A stretch of DNA of 64,000 nt from an uncultured Sphingorhabdus sp. Its GTDB lineage: Bacteria; Pseudomonadota; Alphaproteobacteria; Sphingomonadales; Sphingomonadaceae. Positions 17,565 through 25,913 of this stretch are shown here, piece by piece; the stretch's first letter is position 1; each line of letters begins with the position of its first letter. The stretch covers positions 22,567 through 86,566 of the forward strand of contig CALMYW010000106.1 in NCBI GenBank assembly GCA_937873665.1, written 5' to 3'. Made by a program: the position numbers and the translations under genes. The notes below the pieces were generated by a model that was not told the origin of the DNA, did not search any database, and saw only the letters and a program-made list of their open reading frames with translations.

Positions 17565-18848
17565 ATGTCCGCAACCGAGACTGCAATGATGAATCCCAGC
17601 CGCCGTGGTTTCCTTTCGATGGCCGGATTGGGCGCGATGGCGACGATGCTGCCGACGCCTGCCTGGAGCCTCCTCGCGCAGGAATATCCGACGCTCAAAT
17701 CGCAGGTTGAGGGCTATGTTGCCGACCGGAAGGCATCGGGCGTCGTTGCTGCTATCGGCCACGGTTTGGGTGAATTGGAAGTGATAGCGGCGGGAACGCA
17801 GGCAATTGGCGATCCGACACCGGTCAACATCGACACGCTGTTCCGCATCTATTCGATGACCAAGCCGGTGGCGGGGATGGCAGCGATGATCCTGATCGGC
17901 GAAGGCAAGATGAAGCTGGATCAGCCGATCGCCGATTTTCTGCCCGAATTTTCCGAAATGCGTGTGCTGACCAGCCCCGAAACCAGTCTGGATTCGGTAC
18001 CGGCGAAGACACAGATCACCGTCCGCCATCTTCTGACGCACACGGCGGGGCTTGGCTATTCGATCATTACCAAGGGACCTTTGCTCAAGGCCTATATGGA
18101 TAATGGCATCACCCCCGGACAGATCAGCCGCATGCCGATCCCTGGCTTTGAGCCGGGTGCGCCGACCCCCGATTTGAAGACATTTTCGGAGCGTTTGGGC
18201 AAATTGCCGCTGATCGCAGAGCCGGGAACCAAATGGAGCTATTCGATCAGCCTCGACCTTTTGGGCCGGGTGATAGAGGTGGCGAGCGGGATGGAGTTCG
18301 ACGCTTTCCTTCAGACGCGGCTCTTCGATCCGCTCAAAATGACCAGCACCTACTTTCAGGTTCCGCAAAGCGAGGTGAAACGCTTTACCACCAACTATGC
18401 AGTGTTTGGCGGCGCGCTGATCCCCATCGATCCGGCGGCGACCAGCATCTATCTCGACAAACCCGCTTTTGCTTTTGGTGGCGCGGGACTGGTCTGCTCC
18501 GCGCGCGACTATGACCGCTTCCTCGCCATGTTGCTCAATGGCGGCAGCCTAGACGGTGCCGAAATCATGGCTCCCGAAACTGTAACCTTGGGAATGTCGA
18601 ACCTGTTACCGGCCGGAGTCAGCACGGACGGTACATTTGCAAATGGCGCGGATTTTGGCGCGGGCGGACGCGTCGGCAAAGGTGCGCAAAAGGGCATATT
18701 CGGTTGGGGCGGCGCAGCTGGAACTATCGCTTTCGTCGATACCAGCCGCAAGATTCGCGCGACCGGCATGCTGCAATATATGCCGTCCAATGCGCATGAT
18801 TTTCAGGACAGGTTCGGTGAATGGCTTGTTGCCGATTTGCAGGGTTAG
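17565..18848 (+). CDS. Tat-exported beta-lactamase-family serine hydrolase
   Basis: A 427-residue protein of the class C beta-lactamase/esterase EstB/D-aminopeptidase family. The N-terminus has a twin-arginine signal (SRRGFLSMAGLGAMATM). The catalytic SxxK motif is SMTK (in FRIYSMTKPVAGMA); YSI at the Tyr-motif position occurs in GTKWSYSISLDLLG; GWGGAAGT near the C-terminus replaces the usual third motif. ATG 17565 follows AGAGGAGTGAGC; the frame extends a little upstream into mutY. It is only 10 nt after mutY. Likely a periplasmic esterase or peptidase rather than a true beta-lactamase; the substrate is unknown. Confidence 0.85.
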   Translation: MSATETAMMNPSRRGFLSMAGLGAMATMLPTPAWSLLAQEYPTLKSQVEGYVADRKASGVVAAIGHGLGELEVIAAGTQAIGDPTPVNIDTLFRIYSMTKPVAGMAAMILIGEGKMKLDQPIADFLPEFSEMRVLTSPETSLDSVPAKTQITVRHLLTHTAGLGYSIITKGPLLKAYMDNGITPGQISRMPIPGFEPGAPTPDLKTFSERLGKLPLIAEPGTKWSYSISLDLLGRVIEVASGMEFDAFLQTRLFDPLKMTSTYFQVPQSEVKRFTTNYAVFGGALIPIDPAATSIYLDKPAFAFGGAGLVCSARDYDRFLAMLLNGGSLDGAEIMAPETVTLGMSNLLPAGVSTDGTFANGADFGAGGRVGKGAQKGIFGWGGAAGTIAFVDTSRKIRATGMLQYMPSNAHDFQDRFGEWLVADLQG

Positions 18849-18877
18849 ACTGCGATGACACAATATGAATTCACGCA

Positions 18878-18950
18878 AAACCGTAGCCCTGAGCCTGTCG
18901 AAGGGGGCTTATCGGCTGGGCGTGCTTCGACAGGCTCAGCACTACGGTTT
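18878..18950. repeat. Palindromic repeat, family A (CTTCGACAGGCTCAG type)
   Basis: The arms AAACCGTAG...CTGAGCCTGTCGAAG and CTTCGACAGGCTCAG...CTACGGTTT form an imperfect palindrome between the hydrolase and nudC. The same arms recur at 28018-28104, 29686-29779 and 48335-48408. The RNA would fold into a stable hairpin. Confidence 0.9.
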
Positions 18951-18982
18951 GAATTAGCGTCATCTTGCTTAAAGGCAGGTAT

Positions 18983-19849
18983 ATGAACCCCGGCTTCACA
19001 GGCTCTCCGCTCGACCGTGCAGACCGGCTGCGCAATGATGTCGAAGGCTTCAACGCTGCACTCAATGACTGGCGCGCACGCGTTCTGGGGCTCGACGGGC
19101 TGGACCCGGTAGTTGCCAGCGAAGGCGGGCTCAAATGGGTGTCGATGGCCGAGGTCGACGTTTCGGTCGAACTGATCCTGCTCGGACTCGCAAATGGCAA
19201 GCCGCATTTCGTGCCTTTGGTCGAAGGCGCAGGCGGCATGGCCCGCTCGCCCGCTGTCTGGCGCGCACTGTCGATGCTGCCTGCAGAGGATGCTGCGATT
19301 TACGGCATCGCGCGCAGCCTGATCGACTGGCACAACAACCACAAATATTGCGGTCGCTGCGGCGGTTCGACCAAGCTATTCCGCGCGGGCTGGGGCCGCC
19401 AATGCACCGCCTGCGATGCCGAACATTTCCCGCGCACCGACCCTGTTGTCATCATGATCGCCGAATATGAGGGCAAGGCTTTGCTCGGGCGGCAATCGGC
19501 GTGGCCGACGGGCAATTATTCAGCACTGGCCGGTTTTCTTGAGCCCGGCGAAAGCATCGAAGAAGCGGTGCGGCGCGAGATCATGGAAGAGGCCGGAATC
19601 AGCTGCGGAGCAGTGCGCTATGTCACCAGCCAGCCCTGGCCCTTTGGCGGATCGCAACTGATGATCGCCTGTGTTGCCGACGCCGATGGCGACCAGCTGA
19701 CGATTGACTATAACGAGCTGGAAGATGCGATGTGGGTGACGAAGGAAGAGGCGCGCGCCGCACTCGCCGATGCTCCCGACAAACGCTTTGGCGCGCCGCC
19801 GCCCTTTGCGATTGCGCACACCCTTTTGCGGCGTTGGGTGGAGATGTAG
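18983..19849 (+). CDS. nudC: NAD(+) diphosphatase, NUDIX hydrolase
   Basis: A 288-residue enzyme hydrolysing NADH/NAD+ to NMN(H) and AMP; the family also removes NAD caps from RNA. It has the zinc ribbon CGRC...CTAC (about residues 118-138), followed by HFPRTDPVVI. The NUDIX box is GFLEPGESIEEAVRREIMEEAGI, and the NudC-specific SQPWPF motif follows it (SQPWPFGGSQLM). ATG 18983 has AGGCAGG upstream; six more residues are open upstream but without a ribosome site. It follows a palindromic repeat and precedes the FrnE-like gene by 2 nt. Confidence 0.93.
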   Translation: MNPGFTGSPLDRADRLRNDVEGFNAALNDWRARVLGLDGLDPVVASEGGLKWVSMAEVDVSVELILLGLANGKPHFVPLVEGAGGMARSPAVWRALSMLPAEDAAIYGIARSLIDWHNNHKYCGRCGGSTKLFRAGWGRQCTACDAEHFPRTDPVVIMIAEYEGKALLGRQSAWPTGNYSALAGFLEPGESIEEAVRREIMEEAGISCGAVRYVTSQPWPFGGSQLMIACVADADGDQLTIDYNELEDAMWVTKEEARAALADAPDKRFGAPPPFAIAHTLLRRWVEM

Positions 19850-19851
19850 GC

Positions 19852-20511
19852 ATGGAAAAATTGCGCATCGATATCGTCTCCGACGTCGTCTGCCCCTGGT
19901 GCATCATCGGCTATAAGCAGGTCGAAAAAGCACTGACTTTGTTGTCGGAGCCAGTTGAGGCTGAGATCCACTGGCACCCGTTCGAGCTCAACCCCGACAT
20001 GCCGCCCGAAGGCGAGGATGCCGGCCAGCATATCGCGCGCAAATATGGCCGCTCACCCGACGAAGGCAAGGCGGTGCGCGAACGGATCAAGGACACCGCA
20101 GCTGATTTGGGTTTCACCTTTGGCGATATGGGCGCGCGGCGGCTGTACAATACGTTTGACGCCCACAAATTGCTAACGCGCACTGGCACCGAACATGGTT
20201 GGCAAAAGCAGACCGAGCTGAAGCTCGCGCTCTTTTCAGCCTATTTCCAGCAGGGCAAGGATGTCAGTGACCGGGCCGTACTGCTCGATGTTGCGGAAAG
20301 CGTTGGTCTCGACAGAGCGGCTTGCGAAGCATGGCTCGCTGACGAGGTGCTCGGGCGCGAAGTGCGCGGCGAGGAAAGCTATTGGATCAACGAAAATGTC
20401 GCTGGCGTGCCTGCTATCATTTTTGACGGCAAATATATGGTCCCCGGAGCGCAGAGTGCGGAGACCTTTGCGCAGGTGATTGGCAAGGTTTTGGCGAAAC
20501 GGACGGCCTGA
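19852..20511 (+). CDS. FrnE-like DsbA-family oxidoreductase
   Basis: A 219-residue cytoplasmic thioredoxin-fold protein without a signal peptide. The active site is CPWC in IVSDVVCPWCIIG at about residues 14-17, followed by WHPFELNPDMP. The C-terminal loop is VAGVPAIIFDGKYMVPGAQ, all typical of the FrnE/2-hydroxychromene-2-carboxylate isomerase-like branch. ATG 19852 begins directly after the nudC stop, suggesting translational coupling. Homologues act in disulfide handling or polyketide modification; no pathway is indicated here. Confidence 0.9.
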   Translation: MEKLRIDIVSDVVCPWCIIGYKQVEKALTLLSEPVEAEIHWHPFELNPDMPPEGEDAGQHIARKYGRSPDEGKAVRERIKDTAADLGFTFGDMGARRLYNTFDAHKLLTRTGTEHGWQKQTELKLALFSAYFQQGKDVSDRAVLLDVAESVGLDRAACEAWLADEVLGREVRGEESYWINENVAGVPAIIFDGKYMVPGAQSAETFAQVIGKVLAKRTA

Positions 20512-20520
20512 GCCCAATCA

Positions 20521-20622
20521 TCCCCCTCCCGTTCACGGGAGGGGTTAGGGGAGGGGGCGAGCGAAGCGAGCCAATCGCCCTCTCAGGCCCTCCCCCAGCC
20601 CCTCCCGCAAGCGGGAGGGGGG
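20521..20622. repeat. Palindromic GC-rich repeat, family B (CCCTCCC/GGGAGGG type)
   Basis: A CCCTCCC-GTTCAC-GGGAGGGG unit and a CCCCTCCCGCAAGCGGGAGGGG unit face each other across a short spacer. It lies exactly between the convergent FrnE-like gene and the sigma54 activator gene and could act as a bidirectional terminator. A related copy lies inside flgJ (25931-26026). Confidence 0.85.
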
Positions 20623-21657
20623 CTAGGCAACCGCCTGAACGCCATATTTGCGCATTTTCTCGATCAATGTGGTGCGCTTCAACGTCAGCAACCGCGCCGC
20701 CTCCGAAACAATTCCGTCGGCCAACTCCAACGCCATATTGATGCGTTCCAGTTCGATTGCCTCAATCTCCTGCCGCAGGTCGATCGGTTGATCCTTGCCA
20801 GGTGCAGGCGCTGCAGGGACGAAGGAAACCGGCGCAACCGCAACCCGTTCGCGGCGGCTTTCGAGTGGTGGAGCCGCGTTGGTCAGCAACAGGGCGACAT
20901 CTTCTGCGTTTAGTATCTCGCCGCCATAAAGTACGCCCGCGCGTTCGACGACGTTGCGCAGTTCGCGGACATTTCCGGGCCAGTCATGCGCCATCAGCTT
21001 TTTGAGTGCGCTTTCATCAAAATGCGCAATCGCGCCTGCAGGTTTGCCTTTCTGGAAATGGCGAATCAATAACGGGATGTCCTCGGCCCGTTCGGCCAAT
21101 GCGGGCACATGCACCAGCACCACGCCCAAGCGGAAGAACAGGTCTTGCCGGAAACGGCCATCGGCGATTGCATGATCCATGTCGCGATGCGTCGCGGAAA
21201 TGATGCGGACGTCGACCGGGGTGCCGACACTGCTGCCGACCCGTGTGACCAAGCGTTCCTCCAGCACGCGGAGCAGCTTGACCTGCATGTCGAAGCGCAT
21301 GTCGCCAATCTCGTCTAGGAACAGCGTACCCTTATGCGCATTTTCGAAATGGCCGGTCCGCCGATTGTGTGCGCCGGTGAAGCTGCCTTTTTCATGCCCG
21401 AATAGTTCGGATTCGATAAGCTCGCCCGGAATCGCCCCGGTGTTGATTGCGACAAACGGGTTGGCACAGCGATTACTGGCGGCGTGGATGGCCTGTGCTA
21501 CCAGTTCCTTGCCAGAGCCGGAAGGCCCGGCAAGGAGCACCGACACTTCCGACGCCGCCACACGGGCGATCATCGCCCGCAACCTTTGCACGGCGGGGCT
21601 TGTGCCGATCACCAATGCAGCAATTGTACGTTCACACTCTGCCGTCGAAATAACCAT
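20623..21657 (-). CDS. Sigma54-dependent activator, flagellar type, without receiver domain
   Basis: About 344 residues: a short N-terminal tail (about 20 residues, ending ALVIGTSPAVQRL), an AAA+ domain, and a C-terminal Fis-type HTH (ELERINMALELADGIVSEAARLL...). The AAA+ domain has Walker A GPSGSGKE, the sigma54-contact loop GSFTGA (consensus GAFTGA), Walker B GTLFLDEIGDM and the arginine-finger region FRQDLFFRLGVV. There is no response-regulator domain, so control must come from level, partner or oligomer state. I chose ATG 21657 (GGGGGC upstream); ATG 21675 adds six residues. Next to motB and within reach of four sigma54 promoters, it is the likely flagellar master activator (FlbD/FleQ-like role). 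Confidence 0.88.
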   Translation of the reverse strand: MVISTAECERTIAALVIGTSPAVQRLRAMIARVAASEVSVLLAGPSGSGKELVAQAIHAASNRCANPFVAINTGAIPGELIESELFGHEKGSFTGAHNRRTGHFENAHKGTLFLDEIGDMRFDMQVKLLRVLEERLVTRVGSSVGTPVDVRIISATHRDMDHAIADGRFRQDLFFRLGVVLVHVPALAERAEDIPLLIRHFQKGKPAGAIAHFDESALKKLMAHDWPGNVRELRNVVERAGVLYGGEILNAEDVALLLTNAAPPLESRRERVAVAPVSFVPAAPAPGKDQPIDLRQEIEAIELERINMALELADGIVSEAARLLTLKRTTLIEKMRKYGVQAVA

Positions 21658-21846
21658 ATTTGCCCCCGAAGCCATGCGGGCTGCCCCGCCTTTCCGATGG
21701 CCTCGAACTGCGACGTAAATGGTTAACGACTGATTTCGAAAAGTCTCATAACATATTGAATAACAAAGGATATATCCAATATGGAGGAAAGCAGGGGCAG
21801 AAAAACGTAGGTCAGATGTTTCGGGATGATCCAATACGGACCAACT

Positions 21847-22698
21847 CTATTCGCGCGCCCATCCCAAAGTAATCGACATCCGCCGATTACGCGGGTCGAA
21901 CCGGTTCTTGGGAACATAAGGTTCGCGATCCGCAACCCCTTCGATTCGCAGGAAGCGATCCGGCCCCACCCCCTTTTGCGCAAAGATGGCGCGGGTGATT
22001 TCGGCGCGCTCGGCAGATAGCTTCCAGTTGTTCATCCCCTGCCCGCGGGCATAAGGGGTGGCGTCAGTATGGCCTCGAATGATCAAGCCGTTGGGCAGAT
22101 CGCGAACCAGCAACGACACCTCATCAAGCAACCGCATCGCATCGGGCGTCATCTGATTGGTGCCTGAAACGAACATGCTGAAGTCCGCCTCATCGACCAG
22201 ATCAATGCGCAGCCCCTCGCGCGTTTCGGTGAAGCGGACATTTTTGGCGAGGCGGCGCAATTCGCGGCTGGCCTGCATCTTCTTCGCCAGCGCCTGCTTC
22301 AGTTTCTCGAACCGCGCCTTGTCACGCTCCTTGCCCGAGGCTTCCTTGAGCCCGCCCTTGGCATCGCGCGGGATAGTGATCGCTTTGGTTCCTGTCTGCG
22401 CCGCGCGGTGCGGATAATCATCTGCCGAAACGATCGAATCCCCGCCGAACATGCCGTTCGACCCAGCGCTTTCCTGCTTGGTCTTGACCAAAGTCGGCGC
22501 GAAATAATCTGCGAGTGCCTTGCGCTGCTTCTCTGTCGTCGCGCCCAGCAGCCACATCAGCAGGAAGAAGGCCATCATAGCCGTGACGAAATCGGCATAG
22601 GCCACTTTCCACGCCCCGCCATGATGCGCAGCATGCGGTGCTTCATACACTTTTTTGACGATCACTGGCCGGACGACCTGATTGGCGTTCGCAGCCAT
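21847..22698 (-). CDS. motB: Flagellar stator protein MotB
   Basis: A 283-residue inner-membrane protein. The single TM helix (YADFVTAMMAFFLLMWLL) contains the proton-carrying Asp in YADF. A plug/linker region follows, then an OmpA-like peptidoglycan-binding domain (LIIRGHTDATPYARGQGMNNWKLSAERA ... NRRMSITL). The start overlaps the motA stop by one base (TAATG), indicating translational coupling. With MotA it forms the proton-driven stator. Confidence 0.95.
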   Translation of the reverse strand: MAANANQVVRPVIVKKVYEAPHAAHHGGAWKVAYADFVTAMMAFFLLMWLLGATTEKQRKALADYFAPTLVKTKQESAGSNGMFGGDSIVSADDYPHRAAQTGTKAITIPRDAKGGLKEASGKERDKARFEKLKQALAKKMQASRELRRLAKNVRFTETREGLRIDLVDEADFSMFVSGTNQMTPDAMRLLDEVSLLVRDLPNGLIIRGHTDATPYARGQGMNNWKLSAERAEITRAIFAQKGVGPDRFLRIEGVADREPYVPKNRFDPRNRRMSITLGWARE

Positions 22699-23561
22699 TA
22701 TCGCGCCCGCATCCCGTCAAACACTTCGGCAAAGCTCGGCTGGTTCGAATGTTCGATGCCAGACCGCGCAGCCTCGATGACCAGCGGCTGCGGATGGCCA
22801 TGGAGCGAAGCGATGATGATCTGTTTGACCGTGTGGTAGATCGCGGCATCGCCTTCGATCACCTGCTTGGCCCGGTTGGCAAAGGGCCCGACCAGACCAT
22901 AAGCGAGCAGCACACCGAGAAAGGTGCCGACCAGAGCCGATCCGATCATCCCGCCCAATATCTCGGGTGGCTTGTCGATCGACCCCATGGTTTTGACTAC
23001 ACCGAGCACCGCCGCCACGATTCCGAGCGCGGGCAGGGCGTCGGCCAGATTTTGCAAACCATCAGCGGGTTTGATGGCATGATGGTGGTGGTTCTTGATG
23101 GCATTATCCATCACCTCCTCAACCGCATGCGGATCGAGTGTTCCCGACGAGACAACCACCAGCCGCAGCGTATCGCAGATCAGGTGAATGAGCGTCTGGT
23201 CGGCAAGCAATTTGGGATATTCGGCGAAGAGCGCGGATTCTTTCGGATTTTCGATATGCGGTTCGAGCGCGACCGGGCCTTCGCTTCGCAACAGCTTCAT
23301 CAGCTTGCCGACCAGAAGGATGCAATCAAGATAGTCCTGCTTGCCAAAGCGGGGCCCTTTGAACACCTTGGTCAGGCCACCGCCGAGCGCCTTCAATTCC
23401 TTCCCCGAATTGCCAATGATCAGCGAACCGATGGCGGCCCCGCCAATAATAAGCATCTCATGCGGCAGCGCGTGCATCACCGGCCCGAGATTGCCGCCCG
23501 TCAGTGCAAAGCCGCCAAAGACCATCGCGATCAAGACAAGGATACCGACAATCGCGAACAT
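22698..23561 (-). CDS. motA: Flagellar motor stator protein MotA
   Basis: A 287-residue polytopic protein with four hydrophobic helices (MFAIVGILVLIAMVFGGFAL at the N-terminus; LPALGIVAAVLGVVKTMGSI and GGMIGSALVGTFLGVLLAYGLVGP in the C-terminal half) and a cytoplasmic loop whose charged residues contact FliG. I chose the ATG at 23561: the ATG at 23600 lies inside a palindromic repeat and is unlikely to be native. A sigma28-type promoter is 148 nt upstream, on the far side of that repeat. Confidence 0.93.
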   Translation of the reverse strand: MFAIVGILVLIAMVFGGFALTGGNLGPVMHALPHEMLIIGGAAIGSLIIGNSGKELKALGGGLTKVFKGPRFGKQDYLDCILLVGKLMKLLRSEGPVALEPHIENPKESALFAEYPKLLADQTLIHLICDTLRLVVVSSGTLDPHAVEEVMDNAIKNHHHHAIKPADGLQNLADALPALGIVAAVLGVVKTMGSIDKPPEILGGMIGSALVGTFLGVLLAYGLVGPFANRAKQVIEGDAAIYHTVKQIIIASLHGHPQPLVIEAARSGIEHSNQPSFAEVFDGMRAR

Positions 23562-23594
23562 CTTGTTTAAAGCCCTTTCACCGTCCCACCAATT

Positions 23595-23682
23595 CGTCAT
23601 TCCCGCGAAGGCGGGAATCCATCACCCGACGCTCAAATTTATACCATCGGCGATGGACCCCCGCCTTTGCGGGGGGTGACGA
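23595..23682. repeat. Palindromic repeat, family C (CGTCATTCCCGCGAAGGCGGGAATCC type)
   Basis: CGTCATTCCCGCGAAGGCGGGAATCCAT at the left and the inverted ATGGACCCCCGCCTTTGCGGGGGGTGACG at the right form a compound hairpin. It lies in the presumed untranslated leader of motA, between the promoter-like element at 23709-23735 and the start codon. Confidence 0.85.
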
Positions 23683-23708
23683 AGATAAGCGGCAGACAAT
23701 ATGCTTAG

Positions 23709-23735
23709 TTAACGGCACTTGGCGCCCAAAGTTGA
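23709..23735 (-). promoter_or_regulatory. Sigma28 (FliA) promoter candidate for motA-motB
   Basis: On the minus strand TCAA, 15 nt, GCCGTTAA. The -10 element and spacing match the sites before flgM and fliC; the -35 differs in one base from TAAA. It lies between flgL and motA and points at motA. Confidence 0.65.
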
Positions 23736-23741
23736 GGTTCC

Positions 23742-24572
23742 CTAGCCCAAAATATCGAACAATGTCCGCCGGTTGATGCGGGCAAAGGCAGCCTGGGCCG
23801 CCTCCAGCGTGATGGACTGTGCGTTCAGCCGTGCAATTGCCGTTGGCAGGTCGGTATCTTCAAGTGAGGACTTTTCCGCGGCAATCGTAATGCCTCTTTC
23901 CGCATGCACTTCAGCGAGCCGATCCAGCCGGGCGGCATTGATTCCGATCTGTGCCTGCGCTGTCGCCAATTGGTCGATGGCACCATCGAGGGCAGTGAGC
24001 GAGGTTGCGATGGCAGCGCTGTTGCCCGCGCCGATCGCGCTTGCTGCGTCGCGTACATGCTGCGCCGCCGTTTGCCCGCCGCTGTCGAATAGGGCTGCTC
24101 TGGTGGGAACAGGCGCGAAAAGCGCATCATTATCAAACCGCATGAGGCGCGCGCTTCCGGTCGCAAATAACGGTTCACCCAAACTCGATTCGGTTGCGCC
24201 AATCCCATCAAGCTCATCCGCAATCGCCGATAGTTCGAGCGAAACGGCCGCCCGATCGGCCACCGTCAATGTTCCGTTTGAGGCGGACAGGGCCAATTCC
24301 TTGGCTCTCCCCAGAAGGTCGGATGCGGTCTTCAGCACACCTTCGGCCTGGGCCGTCAATGTGCGGGCGACATTCATATTGATCCCCCAAGCGACGGCAT
24401 TCGCTTGCGTTGTCCGGAGCGCGGCCACTCTGGTTGCAGCTACGGGATCGTCTGATGCGCGCTGGATGCGCTTGCCCGTAGAAACCTGAATCTGCGTTTG
24501 CGCAATATCTTGCGCCAGTCTTGACTGGCCGGCGATTTCGCGGGTCATGCGGTTACCGGTGGCGTTGATCAT
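23742..24572 (-). CDS. flgL: Flagellar hook-associated protein 3 (hook-filament junction)
   Basis: A 276-residue flagellin-like junction protein. The N-terminal D0/D1 helix is MINATGNRMTREIAGQSRLAQDIAQTQIQVSTGKRIQRASDDPVAA. The C-terminal helix is SSLEDTDLPTAIARLNAQSITLEAAQAAFARI, matching the bacterial flagellin C-terminal pattern with ED-D-...-A. Last gene of the flgB-flgL run, 12 nt after flgK. Confidence 0.93.
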   Translation of the reverse strand: MINATGNRMTREIAGQSRLAQDIAQTQIQVSTGKRIQRASDDPVAATRVAALRTTQANAVAWGINMNVARTLTAQAEGVLKTASDLLGRAKELALSASNGTLTVADRAAVSLELSAIADELDGIGATESSLGEPLFATGSARLMRFDNDALFAPVPTRAALFDSGGQTAAQHVRDAASAIGAGNSAAIATSLTALDGAIDQLATAQAQIGINAARLDRLAEVHAERGITIAAEKSSLEDTDLPTAIARLNAQSITLEAAQAAFARINRRTLFDILG

Positions 24573-24584
24573 CGCTGTGGTCCG

Positions 24585-25913
24585 TCAGAAAATGTTGAGA
24601 ATGGACTGCATGGTTTCGCGCGCCACCTGCACGGTGCGCGCTGCAGCCTCATAGGCTTGTTGGAAACGGAGCAATTCTGCAGCTTCGCGATCGAGATCGA
24701 CTTCGCCGACCATGTCGCGCGCGGCAAAGGCCCCGTCTCGCCGCGTCGAAGCGGCGGCATCCTGGGCGCGCGCACTGGCGGCCTGTTGCGCCTGCTGGCC
24801 AACCAAAGCCGCCCATCCGGCTTCGACACCAGTGCTCCCACGCAGATTGGCCAGTTGCAACGAATTACCATTCGATGCGGACGCATCGGCGGCTGCAACC
24901 GCGTCGGCGGTCAGCGCCACGGCCACCAAAGTCGCGGCGCTGGTTCCAGACAACAGCGCCGAGCCCGGGTTGCCATTGGCGTCGAGGCCGGACTGGTGCC
25001 AACCGTTAAGGTCGCTCGCGAATTGGGCGGCCAGTACATCGAGTGATGCAGTTTGCATGGCAATATGGTTGGCACCTTGCGACAGTCCGGCAAGTGTTCC
25101 GCCGCTGGGCGCCAGAGTGCCTCCGGGTGCGATGGCATAGGCAAGCTGACCATTGGCCAGTATTGAAACCGAAAGCGTCGACACCGAACCATTGGCAACC
25201 AATGGCAGGGCACCATCGCTAGCCAAAAGCGTCACGGCGCCACGCGCGTCAAAGCTGGCGGTTACCGGCAAGGCGGACGAAATCCTGTCGAGCAGGCGGT
25301 CACGCTCATCAAGCAGCTTTGCCTCATTGGCCGAACCCGCGCGCGCGCGCCGGAGCCCCTGATTGACTGCTTCCAGCGCTGTGAGATCGGTATTGAGGCT
25401 GTCGACAGTGATACTGGCGGACTGGGCTACGCCATTGGCCGCCGAACCCAAAGCAGCGGCCGTCCTGCGAAAGGCCGCTGCGCTATCGTCAACAGATTGC
25501 AGGAATTGGGCGCGCAAGGTGGCATTGGCAGGATCGGCGGCAAGCTGGTCTGCGGTCGTAAAGATGCGGGTCATGCTTTCGCCAATCCCGCCGATTCCGT
25601 CGTCGAGCGCCCTTTCGGTAGCGTCGATCGCGTCCAGCCGCGCACTGCTGCGATCGGCTTCGCCCGATGCCGTGCGCGCATCCTCGATCAGCCATGGGTC
25701 GACCGAGCGACGGACGCCTGCTGTCTCGACCCCGCCGGGGCGAATGCTGTTGCGTGAAAGGACGATTTCACCGGCTGCCGGGGCCTCACGCAATTCGATA
25801 GTGCGGCGCGCATAGCCGGGGGTCTGGGCATTGGCGATATTGTCACCGACAGTGGCCAGGGCCCGCGAATAGGCGCCCAGCCCCGATGCGCCGATGTTGA
25901 GGAGGTCGCTCAT
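24585..25913 (-). CDS. flgK: Flagellar hook-associated protein 1
   Basis: A 442-residue hook-filament junction protein. The N-terminus is SDLLNIGASGLGAYSRALATVGDNIANAQTPGYARRTIEL, the axial-protein signature (ANAxTPGY). The C-terminus is GEVDLDREAAELLRFQQAYEAAARTVQVARETMQSILNIF. The length is at the low end for FlgK (often 450-650). The start overlaps the flgJ stop by four bases (ATGA). Confidence 0.94.
   Translation of the reverse strand: MSDLLNIGASGLGAYSRALATVGDNIANAQTPGYARRTIELREAPAAGEIVLSRNSIRPGGVETAGVRRSVDPWLIEDARTASGEADRSSARLDAIDATERALDDGIGGIGESMTRIFTTADQLAADPANATLRAQFLQSVDDSAAAFRRTAAALGSAANGVAQSASITVDSLNTDLTALEAVNQGLRRARAGSANEAKLLDERDRLLDRISSALPVTASFDARGAVTLLASDGALPLVANGSVSTLSVSILANGQLAYAIAPGGTLAPSGGTLAGLSQGANHIAMQTASLDVLAAQFASDLNGWHQSGLDANGNPGSALLSGTSAATLVAVALTADAVAAADASASNGNSLQLANLRGSTGVEAGWAALVGQQAQQAASARAQDAAASTRRDGAFAARDMVGEVDLDREAAELLRFQQAYEAAARTVQVARETMQSILNIF

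Noticed and set aside
17565..18848. Serine hydrolase as an antibiotic-resistance class C beta-lactamase
   Set aside because: The Tat signal, the sequence around the Tyr motif and the missing KTG-type third motif fit the esterase/peptidase relatives better.
21723..21749. GTCGTTAA box upstream of the sigma54 activator gene on the minus strand
   Set aside because: The -10 resembles the fliD site, but the sequence 15 nt upstream is ATGA rather than TAAA, so it does not fit the sigma28 pattern.
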